From: Methanobacteriota archaeon
GTDB taxonomy: Archaea > Halobacteriota > Syntropharchaeia > DAOWMC01
Direction of reading: 5' to 3'
Length of the DNA stretch: 8,026 nt
NCBI GenBank assembly: GCA_030643285.1
Contig: DAOWMC010000041.1
Span: 1-8,026 of the forward strand
Part shown: one piece after another, positions 1 through 6,405 of the stretch
Layout: the number at the start of each line of letters is the position of its first letter
Numbering within the stretch: position 1 is the first letter of the stretch
The notes under the pieces: model-generated
The model's input: only the letters and a program-made list of their open reading frames with translations
Told to the model about the DNA's origin: nothing
The model's database searches: none
Program-made: the position numbers and the translations under genes

Positions 1-233
1 GCATCAGAGGAATTTATGAAATCCGAGGCACATTTATAATCCCAAAGATCGTTTTGCTGTATCTCATAAATCACTTCAGGGGAATAATCGTACCTCCCGT
101 TTACATTATTCATTGCAATGACCTTAAAATCACCAGAATCGGTCGCATTGGAGACTGCCTTACGTAAATCGTATGTAAACGTGGCAATGCCACATTTTCT
201 TGGCGGATAGCTCCCTATGAATATTACTTTCAA
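1..233 (-). CDS. Glycosyltransferase family 4 protein, N-terminal part (runs off the left edge)
   Basis: The minus strand from 233 leftward is open for 77 codons and begins (L/M)KVIFIGSYPPRKCGIATF. The SYPPRKCGIATF stretch at residues 8-19 matches the start of the N-terminal Rossmann domain of a group of GT4 (GT-B fold) glycosyltransferases, which move a sugar from a nucleotide-sugar donor onto a glycan or lipid acceptor. Residues 38-44 (VIAMNNV) look like a second strand of that domain. The start is well fixed: an in-frame TAA lies four codons upstream (243-245), so TTG at 231-233 is the first usable start, and AAGGT lies about 8 bases before it. The gene is cut by the window edge, so the donor-binding C-terminal domain is not visible and the sugar and acceptor cannot be named. 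It is divergent from the KaiC-like gene. Confidence 0.75.
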   Translation of the reverse strand, partial: MKVIFIGSYPPRKCGIATFTYDLRKAVSNATDSGDFKVIAMNNVNGRYDYSPEVIYEIQQNDLWDYKCASDFINSSD

Positions 234-349
234 TGTTCTACCTTAATTTGTTTATTCGTATTTGTTTAGCCCTCTACAACAACAAGATTACACAGACAAA
301 GCTTTTAAAAAAACCTTGAATCTGTGGTTTTTTACATCGGCTATACAAA

Positions 350-375
350 TACATCTGCTCTACAATAAGATGTAG
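350..375. repeat. Short inverted repeat upstream of the KaiC-like gene
   Basis: TACATCT at 350-356 is mirrored by AGATGTA at 368-374, with an 11-base gap. An overlapping alternative pairing is CTACA (360-364) with TGTAG (371-375). It lies about 30 bases upstream of the TATA-like element proposed for the KaiC-like gene, a position suitable for an operator or activator site. The arms are short and the region is AT-rich, so chance is quite possible. Confidence 0.25.
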
Positions 376-398
376 CTAAAGGTATAAAGTAATTTGTA

Positions 399-411
399 AG
401 AAAGATATAAG
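399..411 (+). promoter_or_regulatory. Candidate archaeal promoter (BRE + TATA) of the KaiC-like gene
   Basis: AGAAAG (399-404) followed by ATATAAG (405-411) resembles a purine-rich BRE and TATA box. Transcription would start near 433, giving a leader of about 28 bases that includes the GGGGG ribosome site at 451-455. A second TATA-like string, GGTATAAAG at 381-389, is an alternative. The call rests on pattern and spacing only. Confidence 0.35.
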
Positions 412-460
412 TTAGATTAAAACGTAATTAGTTAATGAATTAGCTTTTTTGGGGGATGAG

Positions 461-1198
461 ATGAATCGAGAAGCAGTTGGTATTAAGGGTTTTGATATTC
501 TTGTTCAGGGTGGCCTTCTTCCGGGGAGAGTTTACATATTAGCCGGACCCCCGGGAAGTGGAAAGACTACATTTGGAGTACAGTTTCTTGCAAATGGTGC
601 AAAGCATGGCCAGTGTGGTGTGTTTTTAACAATGAATGAATCTACGGATACGATTATTGATGACATGTCACAGTATAGCTTTGGCGTTCCGGGTTTTATC
701 AAATTAAATAAACTTCATTTCGTTGATCTTGGTCCGATGAGGGAATACGGATACTTTGAACGTCCGGAAAATTACAGAGCCGCAGATTATGAAACAGAGG
801 CAGAGGCCCCATCACCAAGATACGTGTATGAGAAGATACAGGAATACATAGAAAAATACGATGCAAAAAGAATTGTAATTGATTCGGTTTCATGCATACA
901 GTTTTCATCGGATGATTCGGCAAAGCAGGGAAAATCAGTAAGCAGGTTTATAAGGAATTTAAAGAATCTTGGCTGTACTACGATACTTCTATCCGAGATG
1001 ACAAATCCGAATGCATATACGATTGAGCATTTTGCATCACACGGTGTAATTTTTATGCATAATTTTTTCGATCCTGGCAAAAATACGATGACAAGGGCAG
1101 TTCAGGTTATTAAAATGCGTGGAACAAGACATGACTGTGATATGAGGACAGTTGAATTTTCAAATGATGGAATTGTTGTAAAAGGTAAAATCGGTTAG
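461..1198 (+). CDS. KaiC-like RecA-superfamily ATPase, single domain
   Basis: A 245-residue protein of the KaiC/RadA (RAD55-like) ATPase family. Numbering from the ATG at 461: GGLLPGRVYILAGPPGSGKT (17-36) contains the Walker A motif at 29-36; RIVIDSVSCI (137-146) is Walker B with D141; LLSEMTN (176-182) fits the following sensor strand; KMRGTRHD (218-225) matches the KaiC segment that supplies trans-acting Lys and Arg residues across the subunit interface, which suggests a hexameric ring. The usual pair of glutamates after the third strand reads N59-E60, so the first is replaced. A TTG start at 449 is possible, but ATG at 461 has a G-rich site (451-455) just before it. There is one KaiC domain, not the two of cyanobacterial KaiC, so a clock role should not be assumed. 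The next gene starts 19 bases after the stop and is probably co-transcribed. The cellular function is unknown. Confidence 0.85.
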   Translation: MNREAVGIKGFDILVQGGLLPGRVYILAGPPGSGKTTFGVQFLANGAKHGQCGVFLTMNESTDTIIDDMSQYSFGVPGFIKLNKLHFVDLGPMREYGYFERPENYRAADYETEAEAPSPRYVYEKIQEYIEKYDAKRIVIDSVSCIQFSSDDSAKQGKSVSRFIRNLKNLGCTTILLSEMTNPNAYTIEHFASHGVIFMHNFFDPGKNTMTRAVQVIKMRGTRHDCDMRTVEFSNDGIVVKGKIG

Positions 1199-1217
1199 TT
1201 TGGAGGTTGATGATGAT

Positions 1218-1667
1218 ATGCCTAAATCCCTAAGGAAAAAAGAACTTGTAAAAGAGATATACAGATTGGGATTTAGCGTTGGATATCACAAACATTTTGA
1301 GATGGGGCGGGTTTTACATAAGTATAATTCACTACTGGACAAAGCGGATGAATTTGGATTGGGGGACTCTGTAAAGGATTATTACAACAAGGGGAAGGTG
1401 AATGGCGAAAGAAAAAGAATGCTGGATTTAGCCTCGGGGTTGTCAAAAGAAACTTTGTCAAAAGAGAAACCAAAGGAGAGTTATGACCTTGGAGATTTTG
1501 AATCCGGACAAAATGATAATAAAACCCCCGAAGTTGAAAGTAAGACATATGCACCTACCCAAAAACCAAAAGTAACGTCCCTTCCAACATCTATAGAAAG
1601 GGCTGAGGCAATCGGATTGCCTTCTTTTCTCGAACTCTTTCACAAATCAACCAGAAAGGAAAAGTAA
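1218..1667 (+). CDS. Unknown small protein paired with the KaiC-like ATPase
   Basis: I do not recognise this 149-residue protein. Residues 1-72 look like a compact, mostly helical, basic domain with aromatic positions (YRLGFSVGYHKHFE at 15-28, YYNKGKVNGERKRM at 55-68). Residues 73-122 are rich in Lys, Glu, Ser, Asn, Pro and Gln and look disordered. Residues 123-149 form a more hydrophobic tail (AEAIGLPSFLELFHKSTR at 129-146) that could be a short docking helix. I chose ATG at 1218 because GGAGGT (1202-1207) sits 10 bases upstream; a TTG at 1200 would place that ribosome site inside the gene. There is no transmembrane segment or signal peptide. The 19-base gap to the KaiC-like gene suggests one operon and a partner or regulator role for the ATPase; that role is inference. 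Confidence 0.7.
   Translation: MPKSLRKKELVKEIYRLGFSVGYHKHFEMGRVLHKYNSLLDKADEFGLGDSVKDYYNKGKVNGERKRMLDLASGLSKETLSKEKPKESYDLGDFESGQNDNKTPEVESKTYAPTQKPKVTSLPTSIERAEAIGLPSFLELFHKSTRKEK
1440..1469 (+). repeat. 15-base tandem repeat inside the KaiC-partner gene
   Basis: Two adjacent 15-base units start at 1440 and 1455. They share the 11-base core TTGTCAAAAGA and encode LSKET then LSKEK (residues 75-84). The repeat marks the beginning of the low-complexity linker and looks like a small in-frame duplication. Confidence 0.6.
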
Positions 1668-1689
1668 TTTAGTTACCAAAAAGAGTTAA

Positions 1690-1711
1690 ATACTAATAAA
1701 TTTTATTAATA
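1690..1711 (+). promoter_or_regulatory. Weak candidate promoter of the acyl-CoA synthetase gene
   Basis: The 81-base gap between the KaiC-partner gene and the synthetase is very AT-rich. TTTTATTAATA at 1701-1711 is the best TATA-like string and would place transcription start near 1732, just before the G-rich ribosome site (GGGGGGT, 1737-1743). The base composition is so skewed that this is only a suggestion; read-through from the upstream pair is equally possible. Confidence 0.25.
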
Positions 1712-1748
1712 TCCTAAAAAGTACTTTTATTCTAATGGGGGGTCACCT

Positions 1749-3584
1749 ATGGGTAAAAATGATATTTATGAAGAGAATACTTTTCCTTACAGACTGGAAT
1801 CCATCGCTAAAACGATTCCTGATAGGCTTGCTATCGTATACGGTGAACATAAATTTACTTGGGCGGAGTTTGACGGGCGTGTAAACAGGCTCGCAAACGC
1901 CCTTTTAGATCTGGGAGTTGAAAAAAATGAAAAGATAGCAATTGCACTTTATAACTCTCCCGAGTGGATGGAATGCTACTATGCGGCCACTAAAATTGGG
2001 GCTATACCAACCAACCTTAACCCACGATATGTTTCAAATGAGATCAGGTACATACTTGAAGATTGTGATGCCAGGGTTGCAGTTATACCCGATGATATGG
2101 TAGGGAGGCTTTCTGAAGTAAGGTCCGAACTAAATTTACTCAGACATTGCTTGGTTGTTGGTGGAAAAACCGCCCTCTGGGATATGTACGATTATGGGGA
2201 GCTGACACTTAAATATCCCCCTTGCAAACCCGATATAAATTACAAAATTAGAAACGATGATATATGCTACATCATGTATACAGGCGGTACAACTGGCCTT
2301 CCGAAGGGTACGATATGGGAGCATGAATGCAGGTTGCTTGGTCTATCAAGAGAAGGAATTGGTCATAGCAGTGCCATAGGCAGTATGCTTTCAGGCTCAC
2401 AGCTACCAAAGGAGACGCTTAAGGAAGCGGGTGACATGATACCTGTTTTGGGAGCAGGAAAGATTCTTAGTGGCACTACACCGATCATAAACTGGGCTAT
2501 TCGCCGTCAGAGCATCCTTAAACTACTCGATAAAAGTGGACCGCCTCTATTGGGATTTCTGAATCGCCCACTTGGATTTCGTATGATTAATCCGTTGCTA
2601 AGTTTCCTTGTTGCGTCTCCACTTTACCACGGGGCATCTTATGAATCCAGCTTTATGTTCTTCAATCTGGGCATACCACTTGTGTTTCTCACAAAAAGGA
2701 GTTTTAGTCCAAATGAGCTTTTAGAAACAATTGAGAGGCATAGAATTACCTCTATGAGTATAGTGGGGGATTCATTTGCCAGACCAATTGCCGAGACATT
2801 AGAAAAGTCTGATATGCTGGGTAAACGTTACGATCTCCGCTCTATGATGTTTATTATCTCATCTGGGGTGATTTGGAGCCCGGAGGTTAAAAAGAGATTG
2901 CACGAATATCTCCCGCAGTGTATTATGGCCGATGCAGTTGGAGCGACTGAAGTGAGTGAGGCCCCAGCCATGGTTTCAACTTCTGTGGATAGAGTGATAC
3001 CAAAAGTGAGAATAAAGATTAACCCCCGGGACAAGAGACATCCACGAAGGGTCATTAATTCCGAGACGATGGAAGATGCAAAGCCGGGTGAAGTTGGCGA
3101 ACTGATTTACGGTGGATATATGGCAAAAGAATACTGGAAAGATCCATATAAGACCGCAAAAACATTTAAATACATAGATGGAAAGCGCTGGTTCTTTGTT
3201 GGGGATATGGGTGTAATGGACGAGGAGGGATATTTTAATCTTATTGGTCGAAGCGCATCGGTTATAAATACCGGTGGTGAAAAAGTTTATCCCGAAGAGG
3301 TCGAGGAGACCCTAAAGTTCTACCATAAGATAAAGGATGTGGCGGTCATAGGTGTACCCGATGATTGGTGGGGCGAGGCAGTTACAGCGATTGTCCAGGT
3401 AAAAAATGGAGAAGTTACAACTTCACAGGAGGTAATCGATTACTGCAGGGGAAAGATGGCAGGATACAAAAAACCAAAGCACGTGGTATTCGCAGATTCA
3501 CTCTCAAGAACTTTATCGGGGAAGTTAGAAAAAACCCCGCTGAAAGAGATGGCAATAGAAGAACTTGGAATTAAAAAGCGCTAA
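1749..3584 (+). CDS. Acyl-CoA synthetase, AMP-forming (FadD-like)
   Basis: A 611-residue member of the ANL adenylating superfamily that would activate a carboxylic acid with ATP and join it to CoA. Seen in order: N-terminal FTWAEFDGRVNRLAN (36-50); P-loop YTGGTTGLPKG (177-187); SPLYHGASYES (290-300); IVGDSFARP (338-346); VGATEVSE (397-404); FFVGDMG (482-488) with the ribose-binding Asp; the hinge region GRSASVINTGGEKVYPEEVE (500-519); and SRTLSGKLEK (586-595) with the catalytic Lys of the C-terminal subdomain at 592. IVGDSFARP and INTGGEKVYPEEVE resemble the mycobacterial FadD19-type long-chain/steroid acid subgroup, but substrate cannot be read from this. About 100 residues lie between the P-loop and PLYHG, longer than I expect. 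ATG at 1749 follows GGGGGGT at 1737-1743. It is likely cytoplasmic or membrane-associated. The stop overlaps that of the convergent purC-type gene. Confidence 0.9.
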   Translation: MGKNDIYEENTFPYRLESIAKTIPDRLAIVYGEHKFTWAEFDGRVNRLANALLDLGVEKNEKIAIALYNSPEWMECYYAATKIGAIPTNLNPRYVSNEIRYILEDCDARVAVIPDDMVGRLSEVRSELNLLRHCLVVGGKTALWDMYDYGELTLKYPPCKPDINYKIRNDDICYIMYTGGTTGLPKGTIWEHECRLLGLSREGIGHSSAIGSMLSGSQLPKETLKEAGDMIPVLGAGKILSGTTPIINWAIRRQSILKLLDKSGPPLLGFLNRPLGFRMINPLLSFLVASPLYHGASYESSFMFFNLGIPLVFLTKRSFSPNELLETIERHRITSMSIVGDSFARPIAETLEKSDMLGKRYDLRSMMFIISSGVIWSPEVKKRLHEYLPQCIMADAVGATEVSEAPAMVSTSVDRVIPKVRIKINPRDKRHPRRVINSETMEDAKPGEVGELIYGGYMAKEYWKDPYKTAKTFKYIDGKRWFFVGDMGVMDEEGYFNLIGRSASVINTGGEKVYPEEVEETLKFYHKIKDVAVIGVPDDWWGEAVTAIVQVKNGEVTTSQEVIDYCRGKMAGYKKPKHVVFADSLSRTLSGKLEKTPLKEMAIEELGIKKR

Positions 3585-3611
3585 GCTCTAAGAGAATCAC
3601 TATAGCTTTTT
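3573..3611. terminator. Overlapping convergent gene ends with short T-runs on both strands
   Basis: The plus-strand TAA (3582-3584) and the minus-strand TAG (3583-3581) share two bases. Past each stop a five-T run follows: TTTTT at 3607-3611 on the plus strand and, on the minus strand, the complement of A5 at 3573-3577. Archaeal transcription often ends at such oligo-T stretches, so both messages probably end inside the other gene. There is no clear stem-loop. Confidence 0.35.
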
Positions 3612-4555
3612 ACAATTGAATCGAGAGTGGGGGCCTTTCCATCACCCCAACGCTCACCGGTCAGCCCGATGCAGAGTGCTTTATACGCATCGTTAACCAG
3701 TATGTTGTATTTAGTATCCATAAGCGGTGGTTTTGGTAGTTCTGTTTTATTTTCTCTTGCCTTAACCAGTTTATCATACCAACCGTTAAGTTTGTAATAG
3801 TCCCTCAGCATTTGTTTACTCAGATCAAATCCCCTGTAAAGGAATCTGTTTTCATCGGATGTTCCCACCGTGTCACAGATATAGATTTCCCTTTCAGGTC
3901 CAAATGCAATTTCTATCTTACCATCAATATGATCAAGATCTCTTTTTTTGACTTCTTCTGTTATTATCCTGTTCACTTTCAAGGCTGTTTCTTTTATCGA
4001 TGCCAATTCTGATTTTGAAATGGCAGCCAGTTTGATGGCTTCATCATCTTTTATGTACCTATCCAATTCCTCTATTTTAGTCGAAAACTCAACTATGGGC
4101 CCTGGTAGAACGATCACCTTATCGGTATCCGGTTTATAGTTTTTGGGTAATCCGTAAATTGTTGGATCAACCTGGCGTGCCCTCAAGCGCCTGTATAAAG
4201 AACTGGCTTTTGTAACCTTATTTCTAAATATAATCTCAAGTGGTATCATGTAATTTATTGTTTCTTGCGATATCTGATTGTATTCAAGTTTTCTAAAAGC
4301 CTTGACCTTAATCTTGTTTTTGTCAACATCTTCTATAAAGTGTGTTTTTATACCCTCTTCTTCAAGACGTCTGAACCAGTGAACACTCTCTCTTTTTAGA
4401 GCTTCTCCCTTGTCGGGGATAGTCTGTGGCATTTTGCCCCAGTCAAATATTGAATAATCATTTGTAAATTCAAATAAACCCATACCAATCTCGTCTTTGA
4501 CAGGCTTTTTTTCAATCCAGAATTTCTTTACGGATCCCTCACTTAAAAGTTGCAT
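3581..4555 (-). CDS. purC: Phosphoribosylaminoimidazole-succinocarboxamide (SAICAR) synthase
   Basis: A 324-residue SAICAR synthetase, which joins aspartate to carboxyaminoimidazole ribotide (CAIR) using ATP in purine synthesis. Visible motifs: EGSVK (6-10) in place of the common EGKTK nucleotide-binding motif; FDWGKMPQTIPDKG (37-50); THF (71-73); MIPLEIIFRNKV (103-114); EFSTKIEELD (156-165); DGKIEIAFG (211-219); CDTVGTSDENRF (227-238); SKQMLRD (246-252). The protein is longer than the roughly 240-residue bacterial PurC; extra length lies in inserts near 115-150 and in the C-terminal tail after 255. The start is firm: GAGGTG (complement of 4563-4568) lies 7 bases before the ATG. It follows proC by 13 bases and its ribosome site abuts the proC stop, so the two are an operon. 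Because some archaea carry several PurC-like proteins, a paralog with another role cannot be excluded. Confidence 0.88.
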   Translation of the reverse strand: MQLLSEGSVKKFWIEKKPVKDEIGMGLFEFTNDYSIFDWGKMPQTIPDKGEALKRESVHWFRRLEEEGIKTHFIEDVDKNKIKVKAFRKLEYNQISQETINYMIPLEIIFRNKVTKASSLYRRLRARQVDPTIYGLPKNYKPDTDKVIVLPGPIVEFSTKIEELDRYIKDDEAIKLAAISKSELASIKETALKVNRIITEEVKKRDLDHIDGKIEIAFGPEREIYICDTVGTSDENRFLYRGFDLSKQMLRDYYKLNGWYDKLVKARENKTELPKPPLMDTKYNILVNDAYKALCIGLTGERWGDGKAPTLDSIVKSYSDSLRA

Positions 4556-4568
4556 AAAATGACACCTC

Positions 4569-5378
4569 TCACTTTTTACCTAACTCTTTCGACTGCCTTG
4601 TAGCCTCAATCACCGCACTCATCATTGCAGATCTAACCCGGTGTTCTTCCATGGCGCGTATTCCCCTAATCGTTGTCCCGCCAGGCGAGGTTACCATGTC
4701 TTTTAGCTCCCCTGGATGCTTATTTGTTTCAAGTACCATCTTTGCAGCGCCTAAGACTGTTTGAGCAGAAAGACGTAGCGCGGTTTTTCGATCCAGCCCT
4801 TCATGAACCCCACCATCGGAGAGCGCCTCTATTATCATAAAAATAAATGCAGGAGAGCTTCCACTTAAACCTGTGACCGCATCCATAAGGTTCTCTGGTA
4901 TCAAAACTACTTTCCCACAGGCCCCAAAAATCTCCTTTGCCTTTTCCTCATCCTGCCCGGTTGCATATTTTCCAGGGCAAATGGCCGAAGCCGATTCACC
5001 GACAACACAGGCAATATTTGGCATAACTCTAATAACCCTTATACCCTCGCCACCTGCGGCTTCTAGCCTTTCAGTCGGTACACCGGCGGCAACTGATACT
5101 ATAAGCTGATCCTTCTTAATCACGCTACTAATCCCGGAAACGACTTCTTTAATGAATTTAGGCTTAACAGCTAAAACTATTACTTCAGACTTTTTTACAA
5201 CTTCGTTATTTTGAGTTGTTACCTTAATCCCCAGACTCTCCTTTAAAAAATTAAGTCGGTTTTCGTCTATGTCACTTGCCATTATATTTTTTGGGGGGCA
5301 GATCTCGGAGGCTATTATGCCATTTATAATCGCTTCCCCAATTTTTCCCGCACCGATGAAACCTATGTTTTTAATCAT
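4569..5378 (-). CDS. proC: Pyrroline-5-carboxylate reductase
   Basis: A 269-residue cytoplasmic enzyme for the last step of proline synthesis, reducing pyrroline-5-carboxylate with NAD(P)H. The N-terminal Rossmann domain shows IGFIGAGKIGEAI (5-17), then ASDIDENRL (34-42) at the end of the second strand and VLAVKPKFI (68-76). The C-terminal dimer domain has RVIRVMPNIACVVGESA (114-130), the substrate-binding stretch AVTGLSGSSPAFIF (167-180) and the family signature DMVTSPGGTTIRGI (227-240). The length is typical. No SD site precedes the ATG at 5378: the upstream bases are A-rich (GTACAAAATACGAAAAA), while a TATA-like element lies about 26-31 bases upstream, so the message may be leaderless. It is the first gene of the proC-purC operon and is divergent from the AEC transporter gene, with which it shares a 130-base intergenic region. 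Confidence 0.95.
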   Translation of the reverse strand: MIKNIGFIGAGKIGEAIINGIIASEICPPKNIMASDIDENRLNFLKESLGIKVTTQNNEVVKKSEVIVLAVKPKFIKEVVSGISSVIKKDQLIVSVAAGVPTERLEAAGGEGIRVIRVMPNIACVVGESASAICPGKYATGQDEEKAKEIFGACGKVVLIPENLMDAVTGLSGSSPAFIFMIIEALSDGGVHEGLDRKTALRLSAQTVLGAAKMVLETNKHPGELKDMVTSPGGTTIRGIRAMEEHRVRSAMMSAVIEATRQSKELGKK

Positions 5379-5403
5379 TTTTTCGTATTTTGTACTAAAA
5401 CAA

Positions 5404-5415
5404 GATAAAGATTTT
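5404..5415 (-). promoter_or_regulatory. Promoter of proC (BRE + TATA), consistent with a leaderless transcript
   Basis: On the minus strand AAAATC (5415-5410) is followed by TTTATC (5409-5404), a BRE/TATA-like pair at -37 to -26 relative to the proC ATG. That spacing puts transcription start at or within a few bases of the ATG. The lack of any SD before proC agrees with this. Confidence 0.5.
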
Positions 5416-5442
5416 GTCAGGTCCTAAAATTGCAGTAATACG

Positions 5443-5453
5443 ATTTTTTATTA
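5443..5453 (+). promoter_or_regulatory. Candidate TATA element for the AEC transporter/hpt transcript
   Basis: ATTTTTTATTA at 5443-5453 is TATA-like, but a start 25 bases on would fall at the mini-ORF ATG (5473) and leave the strong SD at 5459-5465 untranscribed. The alternative CCTAAAATT at 5423-5431 would start near 5450 and keep that SD in the message. I cannot decide between them. Confidence 0.25.
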
Positions 5454-5472
5454 AGGGTGAGGTGAAATTAAG

Positions 5473-5496
5473 ATGGGTGAAATGGCAAAACTGTAA
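5473..5496 (+). CDS. Possible seven-codon leader ORF before the AEC transporter
   Basis: ATG at 5473 opens a seven-codon frame (MGEMAKL) ending in TAA and immediately TAG (5494-5499). It has the best ribosome site in the window: GAGGTGA at 5459-5465, seven bases before the ATG. It is in the same frame as the transporter, whose ATG comes 12 bases after the first stop and has almost no SD of its own. It could be a translated leader that delivers ribosomes to the transporter by re-initiation, or the remnant of an older N-terminus closed by two stops. A peptide this short cannot be recognised by homology. Confidence 0.35.
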   Translation: MGEMAKL

Positions 5497-5508
5497 TAGT
5501 GGTTAATA

Positions 5509-6405
5509 ATGATTTCTAATGTACTATCTCTGTTATTTTTCTTGGCTCTGGGTTACCTTATAAATAAAAGAATTGATTTAAAAAGATTAAAGATATTTAT
5601 AAAATGGTTTTTAGTTTATCTTGGGATCCCCGGAATTGTATTATACAGCCTTCTTGGTTTTGATGTTCCGATGGCAGATTTTAAGGCAATCTCTGCTGCC
5701 GTTACCATCTCTTTATTATTAAATATGGTTTTTTCTTTCGTGGGAAATAGAGTTTTAGGTTTAAAGGATAAAGGAGTCTTCATTTTGCTAATTTCATTTC
5801 CTAATTCTGGTTTTTTGGGTTTACCAATTTGTTACGTACTATTTGGTGATTTGGGACTATACTATGCATCGATCTACGTACTGATGTGTACAATAATACA
5901 TTACACAATAGGGCTGTTTTTTTCACTCCAAAGTGAGTTTAAAGACATAAAACAAGCATTACATGGCGTTGGGAGATTTCCTGTGGTATATTCGATGGGG
6001 GCTGTCCTTTTATTGATTATATTAGATTTAGACTTACCGGGAGCAGTTTTGAGTTCTTTAGATTATCTGGGGGAAGTTACTTCATTTTTGGCGGTTTTTT
6101 ATATTGGAATGTCTCTGGAGTTGTACAAGGGTAAATCAATGAAGAAGCTTATCCTGAACACAACTTATGTCGGTTCGTTTAGATTTTTTATCTTACCTCT
6201 TGTAATGTTTCTTTTATGTTTATACTTCAAAATAGAGCCAAAAATACTTGTACTTGAATCGATGATGCCACCTGCAATAGCAAATACAGTCTTAGCCGCG
6301 CACTATTCAATGAATAAGGAGCTCTGTGCGAACATTACTACGATCCTTACAGTTGCATTTATTATCACATTCTTTTTGCTTTTTGAGTTGGTTTCTTATG
6401 TTTGA
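5509..6405 (+). CDS. AEC-family (auxin efflux carrier-like) membrane transporter
   Basis: A 298-residue integral membrane protein with about ten hydrophobic segments, roughly at 2-18, 29-50, 60-80, 88-112, 117-140, 158-175, 190-206, 218-240, 246-265 and 274-295. Two motifs are diagnostic of the AEC carrier family: SFPNSGFLGLPI (96-107) in the broken helix of the first half, and MMPPAIANTVLAAHYSMN (252-269) in the second half, followed by TTILTVAF (277-284). Family members carry organic anions, malonate/malate or other small molecules; the substrate here cannot be read from sequence. ATG at 5509 fits the family N-terminus and is preceded by in-frame stops at 5494-5499. Its last 8 bases overlap hpt, so the two are translated from one message, hinting at transport of a purine-related compound. 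Re-initiation after the leader ORF may set its expression. Confidence 0.88.
   Translation: MISNVLSLLFFLALGYLINKRIDLKRLKIFIKWFLVYLGIPGIVLYSLLGFDVPMADFKAISAAVTISLLLNMVFSFVGNRVLGLKDKGVFILLISFPNSGFLGLPICYVLFGDLGLYYASIYVLMCTIIHYTIGLFFSLQSEFKDIKQALHGVGRFPVVYSMGAVLLLIILDLDLPGAVLSSLDYLGEVTSFLAVFYIGMSLELYKGKSMKKLILNTTYVGSFRFFILPLVMFLLCLYFKIEPKILVLESMMPPAIANTVLAAHYSMNKELCANITTILTVAFIITFFLLFELVSYV

Noticed and set aside
449..460. TTG start extending the KaiC-like protein by four residues
   Set aside because: The G-rich ribosome site lies inside this extension and directly before the ATG at 461, so the ATG is the better start.
787..1080. Minus-strand open frames of 60-97 codons inside the KaiC-like, partner and synthetase genes
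   Set aside because: They lie fully antisense to genes with clear family motifs, show no recognisable domains and have no convincing ribosome sites.
1210..1216. TGATGA strings resembling a C box of a C/D guide RNA
   Set aside because: There is no paired D box and terminal stem; the strings come from GAT-rich sequence at a gene start.
1200..1217. TTG start extending the KaiC-partner protein by six residues
   Set aside because: GGAGGT at 1202-1207 would be inside the coding region; it is well placed for the ATG at 1218.
6326..6397. Upstream extension of hpt by 24 residues
   Set aside because: It would overlap the transporter by 80 bases, and the extra residues (serine, leucine and phenylalanine rich) are a frame-shifted reading of a membrane helix; Hpt proteins normally begin near the ATG at 6398.
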